64,000 nucleotides of DNA, from the NCBI RefSeq assembly GCF_014652535.1, contig NZ_BMYZ01000002.1:62001-126000 (forward strand), given 5' to 3'. The notes beneath the pieces are model-generated. The model searched no databases. It had not been told where the DNA came from and saw nothing but the letters and a program-made list of their open reading frames with translations. Both the position numbers and the translations under genes were made by a program. Within the stretch, counting starts at the first letter, position 1; every line of letters starts with the position of its first letter. The stretch comes from Cellvibrio zantedeschiae (lineage in GTDB: Bacteria > Pseudomonadota > Gammaproteobacteria > Pseudomonadales > Cellvibrionaceae). Shown piece by piece: positions 43,105 through 51,572 of this stretch.

Positions 43105-43162
43105 TTTGCATTAGAGAATGAATCCGGTAAACTGCTGTCAATTGTCCCTTGGAGCAAAGCTC

Positions 43163-44368
43163 ATGCGCGCACTTTTGACCTTGCTGCACCGTTGGTTTGG
43201 CCTGTTTATCGCGGTGTTTTTGGCGATTGCTGGCGCAACCGGGGCTCTTATCGCTTGGGATCACGAGCTGGATGCGATGCTCAGCCCCAAGTTTTATCAC
43301 GCGGTTGATGTGAGCCAAGGCAAGGTTCAACCCATGACCAGCCTGCAATTGGCCGATAAACTGGAGTCCGAGCACCCGGAGCTGAAAGTCAGCTTTATGG
43401 GCACAGCTATAGAACCCGGCGAAGCTCACAACTTGTTTGTAGTGCCCACCAATGGTGTTGAAGGTTCCTTGGGTTACAACCAAGTGGCGATGAATCCTTA
43501 CACCGGTGAAATCCAGGCGAAACGGCAATGGGGCGAGCCGGTTCTCGCTGCAGACCACCTGATGCCGTTTATCTACAAGCTGCATTATTCGTTACACATA
43601 CCTTCGGTTGGTGGCACGGATCTGGGCATGCTGCTGATGGGGATCATCGGAATAGTCTGGTTTCTGGATTGTTTTATCGCACTGAGCATTTCCTTTCCTT
43701 CGCTAGCACAATGGCGTAAATCCTTTGCCTTTCGCTGGCGCGCCAGCAATCACAAACTCACCTTCGACTTACACAGGTCTGGGGGTGTGTGGGTGTGGGG
43801 CTTATTGTTAGTCATGGCGATAACATCTATCTCCATGAATTTGGGGCATCAGGTGATGCGCCCCTTGGTAAACGCTCTATCGCCCATAACCCCCACGCCT
43901 TTTGAAACTCAAGCCCTGAGCGAAGCCAAAAGTCCCACCTTGAATCGAGAGGCCGTTACACGACTAGCTGAAGCAGAAGCTCTTAAGTTAGGTATCAATA
44001 AGCCCTTGGGTGGGCTGTTTTACGGTTCCCAACAAAATATTTACCAGGTCATGTTTTATCAGCCAGGCTATGCCCACGGCGATTGGGGCTTGGGCAACCC
44101 CAGCCTGTATTTTGATGGCGCATCCGGCAAATTGTTGGGCACAGAAATACCGGGTGAAGGCAGCGCTGGCGACATATTCGTACAGCTGCAATTTCCTTTG
44201 CATTCAGGCCGCATTCTGGGCGTTGGTGGCCGCGTGTTAGTGACTCTCCTGGGGTTGATGGTCACCACTTTATCGGTGACCGGAATTATTATTTGGGCTC
44301 GCAAACGCCTTGCCCGCAAAACTATTATGTTGAGAGGAGCAATGGGGGCTGAGTTAGTCAATGGCTAA
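43163..44368 (+). CDS. PepSY-associated TM helix protein
   Basis: A 401-residue protein from ATG 43163, with a GGAG site 8 nt upstream; an in-frame ATG at 43118 is unlikely. It has four or so membrane helices and the typical RWFGLFIAVFLAIAGATGALIAWDHELDA start. A PepSY-type periplasmic region (YNQVAMNPYTGEIQAKRQW, LKLHYSLHIPSVGGTDLGMLLMGIIGIVWF) and a C-terminal helix before ARKRL complete it. These proteins commonly neighbour siderophore receptors and are proposed ferric-siderophore reductases in the inner membrane. Its position opposite the receptor and the Fur box fits that role. Confidence 0.88.
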   Translation: MRALLTLLHRWFGLFIAVFLAIAGATGALIAWDHELDAMLSPKFYHAVDVSQGKVQPMTSLQLADKLESEHPELKVSFMGTAIEPGEAHNLFVVPTNGVEGSLGYNQVAMNPYTGEIQAKRQWGEPVLAADHLMPFIYKLHYSLHIPSVGGTDLGMLLMGIIGIVWFLDCFIALSISFPSLAQWRKSFAFRWRASNHKLTFDLHRSGGVWVWGLLLVMAITSISMNLGHQVMRPLVNALSPITPTPFETQALSEAKSPTLNREAVTRLAEAEALKLGINKPLGGLFYGSQQNIYQVMFYQPGYAHGDWGLGNPSLYFDGASGKLLGTEIPGEGSAGDIFVQLQFPLHSGRILGVGGRVLVTLLGLMVTTLSVTGIIIWARKRLARKTIMLRGAMGAELVNG

Positions 44369-44431
44369 AAAATCAAATTAGAGCCTACCATTTGTTTTTC
44401 GCGTCAGTAAAAAATTACAGTGGAGATTTAT

Positions 44432-44680
44432 ATGAAAGGTATTTTGGGAAAAGTATTGGCAGGTATTGCGCTATTCAGCATCTTAAACAGCTTGGCATTT
44501 GCTGAAACATATAAAGAATTTGGCAAGCGCACAACCTACTTTTATGCGGATGCAAATCAAGAAAGTTTCTCCAATCTCCAAGATTCCGCAGCGGCCTATG
44601 AACAGGATTTGAAAAAAGCGCGTAACAATGCTTATGCATTGATGAGCATAATGATCGCAACAATTGCCGAGAAAAATTAA
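44432..44680 (+). CDS. Small secreted protein of unknown function
   Basis: An 82-residue protein from ATG 44432, with a GGAG site 6 nt upstream. The signal peptide (LAGIALFSILNSLAFA) is cleaved near residue 24. The mature part is rich in charged and aromatic residues (KEFGKRTTYFYADANQESFSNLQ, AAYEQDLKKARNNAYALMSIM) and looks helical. No cysteine is present. I recognise no family. It lies 63 bp after the PepSY gene and could belong to its transcript, or be separate. Confidence 0.5.
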   Translation: MKGILGKVLAGIALFSILNSLAFAETYKEFGKRTTYFYADANQESFSNLQDSAAAYEQDLKKARNNAYALMSIMIATIAEKN

Positions 44681-44721
44681 ATTTTTTTATCCTCGTGTCG
44701 CAGTAACACTTCGTCAATCAT

Positions 44722-45804
44722 TCACTCTGCGGGCACGCTGCGCATCATGAATCCCCAACCGCCAAAATTTTCAGTCAGTTGCAAAAGAATTTCATTTTCG
44801 CCTTTATTTAAATCAAGGTAGATAGCATCGTTGTAGCCGACTAAACCGTAAAACGAAGGCTCGCGTGAGCGGAAGCTGGCTTGCCCTGAATAAACCGCAC
44901 GTCTGTTATGGAAAATGATCACGTCATCACTGTAACCAAACTCCAGTTTAATGCGCTTTTGCTTGTCGGATTTCAAAACCGTTTTTGCATAAACTACACT
45001 GGGTTTATCTTTTACAAGCGGTAGGTAGCGCGATATGTTCGCGAGTCCCGATGGTTCAAGCTCGATTTGGGTCCATTCGATATTTTTTGCATCAAGGAAT
45101 GACAAGTTTTTTATGCCCGGGTCATCGGCAGGAAAGGCTTTGGATATTTTCCAGCTTGGCAATCCGCTAATGATTGTTGGGGCAGGAGGTATTTCCGGGA
45201 AATTTAAATCAGATGTTTTCTTCATACGAAAATTTGCCAGATAAGTTCCTTTTCCTCCATCGCTAATTAAGATTCTTCCGGGCCCTGGCTTACCTTTTAA
45301 TGTGGGAGTTACCAGTATGGGGGAGCTCATGTCGTTGAGAAACGCGCGCGCTTTAGAATCCTTGACTTCAATACGTAGTGTCAGCCATTGATTGGAGGCT
45401 ATAGTCGGGCTAGCCGTAAATCCCTCACCATAATATAGCTGCCAGCCTGTTTGATCATTAAAATCCGGGGCATATTGAGCAGCATCGTGGCGGCCTGAGT
45501 TATGTGGGCGCAGATAAATGTTTTCTCCGTTGCCTGCGCCGTCTTCGCGAAAAATTATACCTGGAAAGCCGCGTGAGCCATCAGTCTTTAGCTCCATTTC
45601 AATAATGCCATTCTCAAAGGTTTGCCCGGTTAATACAGCAACACCGCTGATAGCCTGACGTCCATCAATGTTTACTATTTTCGCTTTTTCAAGATTCCAG
45701 GAATCTTTGGTAAATGGAATGAAATTTTCATCCAATGAAGTTCCAGCCTGAGCAGTTAGTGTAACCAGACACAAAAACACTAACTTAATATTTCTTAACG
45801 TCAT
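44722..45804 (-). CDS. Secreted LamG-like (DUF1080-type) protein
   Basis: A 360-residue protein with a signal peptide (LVFLCLVTLTAQAG). Residues about 25-200 look like a concanavalin/LamG or 3-keto-disaccharide-hydrolase-type jelly roll (TFENGIIEMELKTDG, GFPGIIFREDGAGNGENIYLRPHNSG, NQWLTLRIEVKDSKARAFLND). A second beta-rich domain (about 230-360, ENEILLQLTENFGGWGF) may bind sugars. No catalytic residue assignment is possible. It is divergent from an AraC regulator (131-bp spacing), which probably controls it. Confidence 0.7.
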   Translation of the reverse strand: MTLRNIKLVFLCLVTLTAQAGTSLDENFIPFTKDSWNLEKAKIVNIDGRQAISGVAVLTGQTFENGIIEMELKTDGSRGFPGIIFREDGAGNGENIYLRPHNSGRHDAAQYAPDFNDQTGWQLYYGEGFTASPTIASNQWLTLRIEVKDSKARAFLNDMSSPILVTPTLKGKPGPGRILISDGGKGTYLANFRMKKTSDLNFPEIPPAPTIISGLPSWKISKAFPADDPGIKNLSFLDAKNIEWTQIELEPSGLANISRYLPLVKDKPSVVYAKTVLKSDKQKRIKLEFGYSDDVIIFHNRRAVYSGQASFRSREPSFYGLVGYNDAIYLDLNKGENEILLQLTENFGGWGFMMRSVPAE

Positions 45805-45935
45805 CGTTCTTCTCCCTTGCTAAAGATGAGTAGTATCTTACTCAAAGCCGACCCCTTAAACTTTCACCTTTTTCCCAAAGGCTTGCACTGGCATCCCAAT
45901 CGGATGTTAGGGTTTGCACAAATTGATTTACTGCC

Positions 45936-46856
45936 ATGACTAACAGCGAAATATTATTTGTTAATCGAAAGTTGCCTCATGTTGATGTCAACATTCTTAA
46001 AGGTAATGAGCCCACTCCTTTTGTTGCTCGCAAGTATGATAAAGGGACGCATATTGCAGAGTGTATTCATCAGCATCCAGAGGCCGAAGTGTGTTTTATG
46101 CCTTGGGATTCGGGAATTATGTTGATGGACGGAATGGAGCAATCGTTTTGCCCAGGCGATATGTTTTTAATTCCTGGTAATACTTACCATCACCCTGTCT
46201 TCAATACTTCAGGCAACAAGGGGTTGGTAGTCGTATATTTTTCCTCAGGGTTTATTGATCAAATTCCCCCTGCATGGTTTGATTTGAAAGCCGTATTAGC
46301 ATCGCGTGGAGCTGCGATAAAACTTGAGGGGAATCTGGACGCTGCTCGGCTGATATTAAAATTGGAGCGTTTACTCCAATCTGCAGAGGAGGGAAGGGAT
46401 ATATTGTGTCAGGGAATTTTTTTACAATTAATGTCGCATTTTGCATTAGAGCTTAGGTTGCAATACCCTCACTTAAATCAAAAAAAGAACACCTTAATTA
46501 AAAAGTTTTCCAAAACCCTGGATTATATTCATGCGAATTTATCGTCTGATATAGATCTGCCTGAACTGTACCGGCGTGCGGGGCTTTCACGCTCCAGGTT
46601 TTGTGAACAATTCAAAGAATGCTTCGGAGTTTCAGCAGCTCAATACATCCAGACGGCACGTCTTGAGAAATCAAAATACTTGCTGGTTTCGACTCGCTTG
46701 TTAGTCAATGAGATCGCCTATGCGTGCGGCTACAATTGGCCAAGTTTCTTCAACCGTGTTTTCAAAAAAAGTACAGGTGTTTCACCCTCGGAGTTTCGCC
46801 AAAACGAGAAAAGTCTGGGTGAGAATATAAAAATCCAGGAATTCATCGGCAGCTAG
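45936..46856 (+). CDS. AraC family transcriptional regulator
   Basis: A 306-residue regulator: an N-terminal cupin-type effector-binding domain (HPEAEVCFMPWDSGIMLMDGMEQSF, PGDMFLIPGNTYHHPVFNT) and a C-terminal AraC DNA-binding domain (LDYIHANLSSDIDLPELYRRAGLSRSRFCEQFKECFGVSAAQYIQTARLE, NEIAYACGYNWPSFFNRVFKKSTGVSPSEFRQ). It is divergent from a secreted LamG-like protein and probably activates that gene in response to a small molecule, perhaps a sugar. Confidence 0.9.
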   Translation: MTNSEILFVNRKLPHVDVNILKGNEPTPFVARKYDKGTHIAECIHQHPEAEVCFMPWDSGIMLMDGMEQSFCPGDMFLIPGNTYHHPVFNTSGNKGLVVVYFSSGFIDQIPPAWFDLKAVLASRGAAIKLEGNLDAARLILKLERLLQSAEEGRDILCQGIFLQLMSHFALELRLQYPHLNQKKNTLIKKFSKTLDYIHANLSSDIDLPELYRRAGLSRSRFCEQFKECFGVSAAQYIQTARLEKSKYLLVSTRLLVNEIAYACGYNWPSFFNRVFKKSTGVSPSEFRQNEKSLGENIKIQEFIGS

Positions 46857-46882
46857 TCAAATATCCCTTTAACCGGGTAGAA

Positions 46883-46944
46883 GTTGAGTCTGATCGATAT
46901 CGCTGAATGCCTTTGAATCTCCTGTACCGGATCAGACCTTCAAC
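46883..46944. repeat. Long imperfect inverted repeat downstream of the AraC gene
   Basis: GTTGAGTCTGATC (46883-46895) and GATCAGACCTTCAAC (46930-46944) pair over 8 perfect plus about 5 further bases around a 34-bp loop. It could be a terminator-like or REP-like extragenic palindrome. A TTAACCGGGT motif at the left flank recurs at 39784-39793. Confidence 0.45.
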
Positions 46945-47050
46945 AAGCTCAAAATCCTATCTCAGATAACCCCGGTAATACCCGCATAGGGTGGCCAGAC
47001 GGCCAAATTATCTGCATTTGCCCCTGCAACAAAAAATTATTGTTCAACTA

Positions 47051-47078
47051 TTGTACTTTATTGTTTTGGTGTTATAGT
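47051..47078 (+). promoter_or_regulatory. Promoter for the YggN-ECF sigma genes
   Basis: TTGTAC (47051-47056), a 16-bp spacer and TATAGT (47073-47078), followed by a GTTAT-GT-ATAAC symmetry, lie about 50 bp before the ATG at 47129. Confidence 0.4.
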
Positions 47079-47128
47079 TATGTATAACAGCATTTCAGTG
47101 GCATTGTTGCCCAGGTGGGAGAATTCAG

Positions 47129-47911
47129 ATGAAAGCCTTAGTTGTTGCCTTAGCTTGGTTATTTTCTGTTGTGGCTTATGCCAAGGACGGATGCAGTCTC
47201 GAGTTTGAGGGCGGTTTACACATCACTAAAGACGCACTTTCGTTCACTGAAGGCGACAAAACCCGCTTCACCATTTTGAACAATCAGCAATTGCTGGTTA
47301 ATGGTCGAGCCGTGGCGCTCGATGAAAAGCAACAGTTGTTAGTGAAGCAATACGCCAACGACATTCGCGCGCTAGTGCCTGAGGTGCGTGTGTTGACCCT
47401 GGAGGGCGTCGATCTCGCGGCGCAGGCTATGGATTTGGCCTTTCAAGAGCTATTGGAACCGGGAGATCAAACCCGTCAGCAAGTGAATGCAGAATTTGCG
47501 TTGCTAAAACGGGATGTTGAAAAGGGCTTTTCTGACGGCAGGGCAATAAATATTAATCAGAAAGGTTTTAAAGACAGGGATTTTTTGGGAATGGATTTTG
47601 AGTCTCGCATTAGCAAGATTGTAGAAACATCAACAAAGGATTTGAGTTGGAGTGCAGTGAAAAATTTTCTGTCATCGCTATTTTCAGATGACAACCCAAA
47701 AGGTGATTTTGAAACGCGTATGAAAAAGTTTGGCGAGCGTATGGATCGCGAAATGAAAGGCAGATCTGAAAAGCTGAGCCAGCGTAGCGATAAGATTTGC
47801 GTATCGGTTATAGCTCTGGATCGCAAAGAAGAAGAGATGAGAAAGTCCATTAAAGAAATCGATTCTTTCAATTTAATCAAGTTAAAAAGTGTTCCATCAA
47901 AGTCGATTTAA
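47129..47911 (+). CDS. YggN family periplasmic protein (DUF2884)
   Basis: A 260-residue protein with a signal peptide (LAWLFSVVAYA) and the YggN/DUF2884 pattern: FEGGLHITKDALSF, ILNNQQLLVNGRAVALDEKQQLLVKQYANDIRALVPEV, followed by a long charged helical region with DREMKGRSEKLSQRSDKICVSV. YggN-type proteins are periplasmic and of unknown function. An ECF sigma gene follows 37 bp downstream, so the pair may be a co-expressed envelope-stress module. The ATG at 47129 has a GGGAG site about 11 nt upstream. Confidence 0.85.
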   Translation: MKALVVALAWLFSVVAYAKDGCSLEFEGGLHITKDALSFTEGDKTRFTILNNQQLLVNGRAVALDEKQQLLVKQYANDIRALVPEVRVLTLEGVDLAAQAMDLAFQELLEPGDQTRQQVNAEFALLKRDVEKGFSDGRAININQKGFKDRDFLGMDFESRISKIVETSTKDLSWSAVKNFLSSLFSDDNPKGDFETRMKKFGERMDREMKGRSEKLSQRSDKICVSVIALDRKEEEMRKSIKEIDSFNLIKLKSVPSKSI

Positions 47912-47948
47912 TTCTGTACAACTCTGTAGAAAACTTACGCAATAGGTA

Positions 47949-48497
47949 ATGGAAATGTTAGATTCGGATGCTGTTTTGGTTGAACGTACCTTGAAGTTAA
48001 ATGATCAGCAAGCTTTTGCGCGATTAATGTTGCGTCATCAGTTAGTGGTGCGTAGCCTGTTAGCGCGCTGCTGCCGCAATGATCGACACGCGGTTGATGA
48101 CCTGGTTCAGGAAACTTTTTTACGCGCTTATTTATCCTTGTCCAGCTTTAGGAGTGAGGCAAAATTTTCAACCTGGCTGTATCGCATAGCGTTCAATTTG
48201 GTTGCCGATAAATTTAGACGTAAATCGCTTGATTATTGCGATCTCGATTCCATTCAGGGTATTGCTGATAACTGCAAGCTCTTAAGTCAAAGTGATTTGC
48301 GTGGTGACTTGGTGAAGGCGTTGGATAAAATTAGCGAGCAGCAAAAAATTGCGGTGCGTTTATGTTTGGAAGAAGGCTATACCCACGCTGATGCAGCCGA
48401 AGCCATGAATTTGCCATTGGGAACGGTAAAGTCCCATGTGTCGCGCGGTCGCGCGCAATTACAACAGTTATTAGTGCACTGGGGCGAGGTCGCGTAA
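47949..48497 (+). CDS. ECF-type RNA polymerase sigma factor
   Basis: A 182-residue sigma factor with region 2 (DDLVQETFLRAYLSLSSF, STWLYRIAFNLVADKFRRK) and region 4 (ISEQQKIAVRLCLEEGYTHADAAEAMNLPLGTVKSHVSRGRAQL). It is similar to the sigma factor at 31304-31846, and both have a linker with ISEQQ/LSAAQ text. No anti-sigma gene is adjacent; a GntR-ABC run starts 53 bp downstream. The start is ATG 47949; an in-frame ATG at 47955 is also possible. Confidence 0.92.
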   Translation: MEMLDSDAVLVERTLKLNDQQAFARLMLRHQLVVRSLLARCCRNDRHAVDDLVQETFLRAYLSLSSFRSEAKFSTWLYRIAFNLVADKFRRKSLDYCDLDSIQGIADNCKLLSQSDLRGDLVKALDKISEQQKIAVRLCLEEGYTHADAAEAMNLPLGTVKSHVSRGRAQLQQLLVHWGEVA

Positions 48498-48550
48498 GTG
48501 AACTCATCAAGTGTACTTTTATCGTTCATTTATTTTCCAGAAGGTAATTT

Positions 48551-48922
48551 ATGACCCACTCGTGGAATGACGATCAACCCATTTATCGCCAGCTGCGCGA
48601 GCGCATAGTCAGCTTGATGTTGACTGGCGTATTCAAGGAGGGTGACCCATTGCCCTCAGTCAGGCAGGTAGCAAGCGATTATCAAATTAATCATTTAACG
48701 GTAAGCAAGGCTTATCAGGAGCTGGTGGATATGCAATTAGTTGAAGCTCGGCGCGGTATGGGAATGTATGTGATGCCTGGTGCTCAAGAAAAATTACATG
48801 GAGTGGAAAAAGAAAAGTTTCTCACCACTGAATTACCGGCACTACTTGCGCGTATAAAAAGTTTGGGTATTAGCACAGAGGAACTTTGTGCCGCAATCCT
48901 TAAGTCTGACGGGGAAAAATAA
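48551..48922 (+). CDS. GntR family regulator (YtrA subfamily)
   Basis: A 123-residue GntR regulator: only a winged-helix (IYRQLRERIVSLMLTGVFKEGDPLPSVRQVASDYQINHLTVSKAYQELVDMQLVEARRGMGMYV) and a short C-terminal dimerisation helix. The small size is typical of the YtrA subgroup, whose members repress linked ABC transporter operons in response to cell-wall antibiotics or membrane stress. It is directly upstream of ATPase and permease genes, with 0-bp spacing to the ATPase. Autoregulation of the operon is expected. Confidence 0.9.
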   Translation: MTHSWNDDQPIYRQLRERIVSLMLTGVFKEGDPLPSVRQVASDYQINHLTVSKAYQELVDMQLVEARRGMGMYVMPGAQEKLHGVEKEKFLTTELPALLARIKSLGISTEELCAAILKSDGEK

Positions 48923-49783
48923 ATGAGCGCGATTATTCATGCTAAAGGAATTCACAAAGCATACGGAAAAAAAATTGCGTTAAACAATGTTGATTTGCAA
49001 ATTCCTGCGGGTCGAATTGTAGGTTTAATCGGCCCTAATGGTGCTGGTAAAACAACGCTGCTTAAAGGCATTTTGGGATTGGCTACAGTCGAGGGCGATT
49101 TACGTGTGTTGGATCTAAACCCTTTTACTGAACGCGTAAAGCTTCTGGAAGAGGTTTCTTTCATTGCCGATACAGCAATTTTGCCGCGCTGGTTAAGGGT
49201 AAGTGAAGCGCTTGATTATATTGAAGGCGTACACCCTAAATTTAGCCGTGAAAAAGCTATGGGTTTTCTCAGCAAAACGAATATAGCTCTAACAAATAAA
49301 GTGAAAGACCTTTCCAAAGGAATGGTTACCCAGCTGCACCTTGCGTTAATTATGGCGATAGATAGCAAATTGCTCGTGTTGGATGAGCCGACCCTGGGGT
49401 TGGATATTATTTATCGCAAGCAATTTTACGAGGCGTTGCTTAACGATTATTACGATGCGGAGAAGACTGTCATCATCACTACCCATCAGGTGGAAGAAAT
49501 TGAAGGCATTCTCACTGATTTACTATTCATTAACGATGGAAAGATTTTGCTGGAAACATCCATGGAAACATTGCCAGAAAAATTTTTCGAGTTACATGTG
49601 GATGCTAACAACAAAGATGCTGCCTTGGCATTAAAGCCGATACATTCCAGGGCAACTCTGGGTGGTTTTGTTATGGTATTTGAAAATGTAGATGCGACGC
49701 TGTTAGAGCCCTTAGGGAAGCTGACCACGCCAAGCGTAGCTGATTTATTCGTTGCAAAAATGCAACCTGTAAAAACTTTGTAA
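48923..49783 (+). CDS. ABC transporter ATP-binding protein
   Basis: A 286-residue ABC ATPase with Walker A GPNGAGKTTL, Walker B LLVLDEPTLGLD and the H-loop TTHQ. The LSKGM signature is a variant of LSGGQ, as seen in YtrB-type ATPases. A C-terminal extension of about 60 residues follows the core. It is translationally linked: the GntR stop is immediately upstream, and the permease ATG lies at or just past its stop. It is predicted to export or sense an antibiotic or lipid together with the permease. Confidence 0.93.
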   Translation: MSAIIHAKGIHKAYGKKIALNNVDLQIPAGRIVGLIGPNGAGKTTLLKGILGLATVEGDLRVLDLNPFTERVKLLEEVSFIADTAILPRWLRVSEALDYIEGVHPKFSREKAMGFLSKTNIALTNKVKDLSKGMVTQLHLALIMAIDSKLLVLDEPTLGLDIIYRKQFYEALLNDYYDAEKTVIITTHQVEEIEGILTDLLFINDGKILLETSMETLPEKFFELHVDANNKDAALALKPIHSRATLGGFVMVFENVDATLLEPLGKLTTPSVADLFVAKMQPVKTL

Positions 49784-49794
49784 TGGGGATTGAT

Positions 49795-50799
49795 ATGAGT
49801 TTATATAAAACACAAATCAAAAGAGAGCTTTGGGAAAACAAAGTCAGCTTTGTTTATACCCCTGCAATTGTTTCATTGTTAATTGTGTTATTGGTAGCTT
49901 GTGCTGCGTTTTATTCAGGCGGCAAGATCGATAACAACGGAGTCGGGTTCCATTACTCATCCAGCAACTCATCGGACGATTTTGGTATCCATGTTCCAAA
50001 TCAGGATACAGCTGTTATTAAATCTTCAGATAACCAAGGAGCTGATGATCTCAAAAAAGAGCATCAACAACATGTCTCAATGGCTGCGATTATGAAGGAT
50101 ACCTCCGTATTTAACGGAATGGTGACGGGAATCATGTATTCAAATTGCGCCATGTTGTATCTGGTTTTTGCTGTGGTACTTGCTGCTTACGCCTTGCGGT
50201 GTTTGTTTGATGACAGGAAAAATAAAGATATTTTATTTTGGCGTTCCATGCCGGTTAGCGAGACGACTAACGTACTGGCTAAATTGATCATGATATTTTT
50301 AATTGCACCTGTAACCATGCTGGCGTTGAATTACATTGTTACCGTGATTGTTTTTATTTGCGGAGTAATTTATTTGGGCTTGCACGGCGTTGCAATGGGT
50401 GGATTGGTCTCGTCCGTTATTGAAGGCGGTGCTTACTACATTCCTTTGCAGATCTTTTATGAACTTATTTTTAGTTTGCTCATGCTGTTACCTGTTATCG
50501 GCTTTGCATTATTTTCGTCAGCCTTTGCAAAGAAAACCCCCATTTTTATTTTTGTAAGCCCTTTGCTCCTCTGCTTGGCGGACAAAATTATGAACTCCTT
50601 GTTTGGTATTAACTTGGGTGTTGTGAAACTTTTCTTGGAATACGGCCAGGCAATTGCTCTCACGAGAGATGCATTTTTGCTTCAACATAGTTTTACATTT
50701 ACGCAAGCCATGATCTTGCCCTTGTTTATCTGCGTAACTATAGGTGCTTTGTTTATCGCTGGAGCTATATGGTTGCGCAATAATCGTTACGAAATTTAA
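49795..50799 (+). CDS. ABC transporter permease
   Basis: A 334-residue permease from ATG 49795; an ATG at 49783 that overlaps the ATPase stop is also in frame, but the GGGGA purine run fits 49795 better. It has about six membrane helices: one near the N-terminus (SLLIVLLVACAAFYSGG), a large extracytoplasmic loop (about 45-110) and five more. This is typical of YtrC/D-type permeases. A lipoprotein and a PspC protein follow, forming a likely cell-envelope stress operon. Confidence 0.88.
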   Translation: MSLYKTQIKRELWENKVSFVYTPAIVSLLIVLLVACAAFYSGGKIDNNGVGFHYSSSNSSDDFGIHVPNQDTAVIKSSDNQGADDLKKEHQQHVSMAAIMKDTSVFNGMVTGIMYSNCAMLYLVFAVVLAAYALRCLFDDRKNKDILFWRSMPVSETTNVLAKLIMIFLIAPVTMLALNYIVTVIVFICGVIYLGLHGVAMGGLVSSVIEGGAYYIPLQIFYELIFSLLMLLPVIGFALFSSAFAKKTPIFIFVSPLLLCLADKIMNSLFGINLGVVKLFLEYGQAIALTRDAFLLQHSFTFTQAMILPLFICVTIGALFIAGAIWLRNNRYEI

Positions 50800-50821
50800 T
50801 TGAATCTATATAGGGAAACCA

Positions 50822-51172
50822 ATGAAACGTTTATTAATATTGCTTCCATGCTTTTTGTTGTCGGCCTGTGTGTATCACCAACACACCAAAGATCATCGCA
50901 AAGGCACGGAAATTAGCTCTCAACAACTCGCGTCTGTTGAGGTAGGAAAAACAAGCAAGCAGTGGGTGCTTACAAATTTTGGAATTCCTGAGCGCACGCA
51001 GGTTGAAAAAGATGGCTTGGAAGTTTTTGAATATGTTAACGAGCATACAAAATCATCCAATAAATCTTTCATTTTCTTGTTTGATATAGATTCTGACCAA
51101 ACAGTTGATCGTAAGGTGACGCGGCTGGTGATGCGTGACGAAGTGGTAGTAGGAATAAACACCAAAGATTAG
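50822..51172 (+). CDS. Small outer-membrane lipoprotein, SmpA/OmlA-like
   Basis: A 116-residue lipoprotein: the signal ends in LLSAC (Cys16) and an SmpA/OmlA-like fold follows (EVGKTSKQWVLTNFGIPERTQVEKDGLEVFEYVNEH). SmpA-type lipoproteins, such as BamE, support outer-membrane assembly. The gene follows the ABC permease by 22 bp and probably belongs to the GntR-ABC operon. The link is inferred from spacing. Confidence 0.7.
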   Translation: MKRLLILLPCFLLSACVYHQHTKDHRKGTEISSQQLASVEVGKTSKQWVLTNFGIPERTQVEKDGLEVFEYVNEHTKSSNKSFIFLFDIDSDQTVDRKVTRLVMRDEVVVGINTKD

Positions 51173-51194
51173 TATTAACAACTTGCAGGTGAAT

Positions 51195-51434
51195 ATGATG
51201 AGTGACGAACGTAAATTTCGCGATCTGAAAAAATCGTCTGTTGATGTAAAAGTAGCAGGTGTTTGCGGCGGCTTTGGTGAATATACGCCACTACCTTCGT
51301 GGATGTGGCGAGTGATTTTCCTTGTATCGCTTTTTATTGGCGGCTTAGGGTTAATTACCTATATTATTTTATGGATATGTATGCCCTCGGCACATACACC
51401 TCCGCGCCAGGAGCGTGTCATTAACCCGCAGTAG
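51195..51434 (+). CDS. PspC domain protein
   Basis: A 79-residue protein from ATG 51195 (ATG 51198 is possible); a TTG at 51183 is unlikely. The PspC domain is clear: VAGVCGGFGEYTPLPSWMWRVIFLVSLFIGGLGLITYIILWICMP with one or two membrane helices. PspC proteins act in phage-shock/membrane-stress signalling. It is the final gene of the GntR-ABC-lipoprotein operon, followed by a terminator. Confidence 0.85.
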   Translation: MMSDERKFRDLKKSSVDVKVAGVCGGFGEYTPLPSWMWRVIFLVSLFIGGLGLITYIILWICMPSAHTPPRQERVINPQ

Positions 51435-51452
51435 ATGAGGTCGCTATACCAA

Positions 51453-51480
51453 AGCCCCAAGGGAAACCGCGGGGCTTTTT
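51453..51480 (+). terminator. Intrinsic terminator after the PspC gene
   Basis: AGCCCC (51453-51458) and GGGGCT (51471-51476), followed by a T run to 51480. Confidence 0.75.
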
Positions 51481-51572
51481 ATTTTGTTGCTGTGCACAAA
51501 AGAATATTTGCATGTCTGTAGCACAAGCGATAAATTCTCTGCGCTGCTAAAACTATCCAAAAGGAATCTTTA

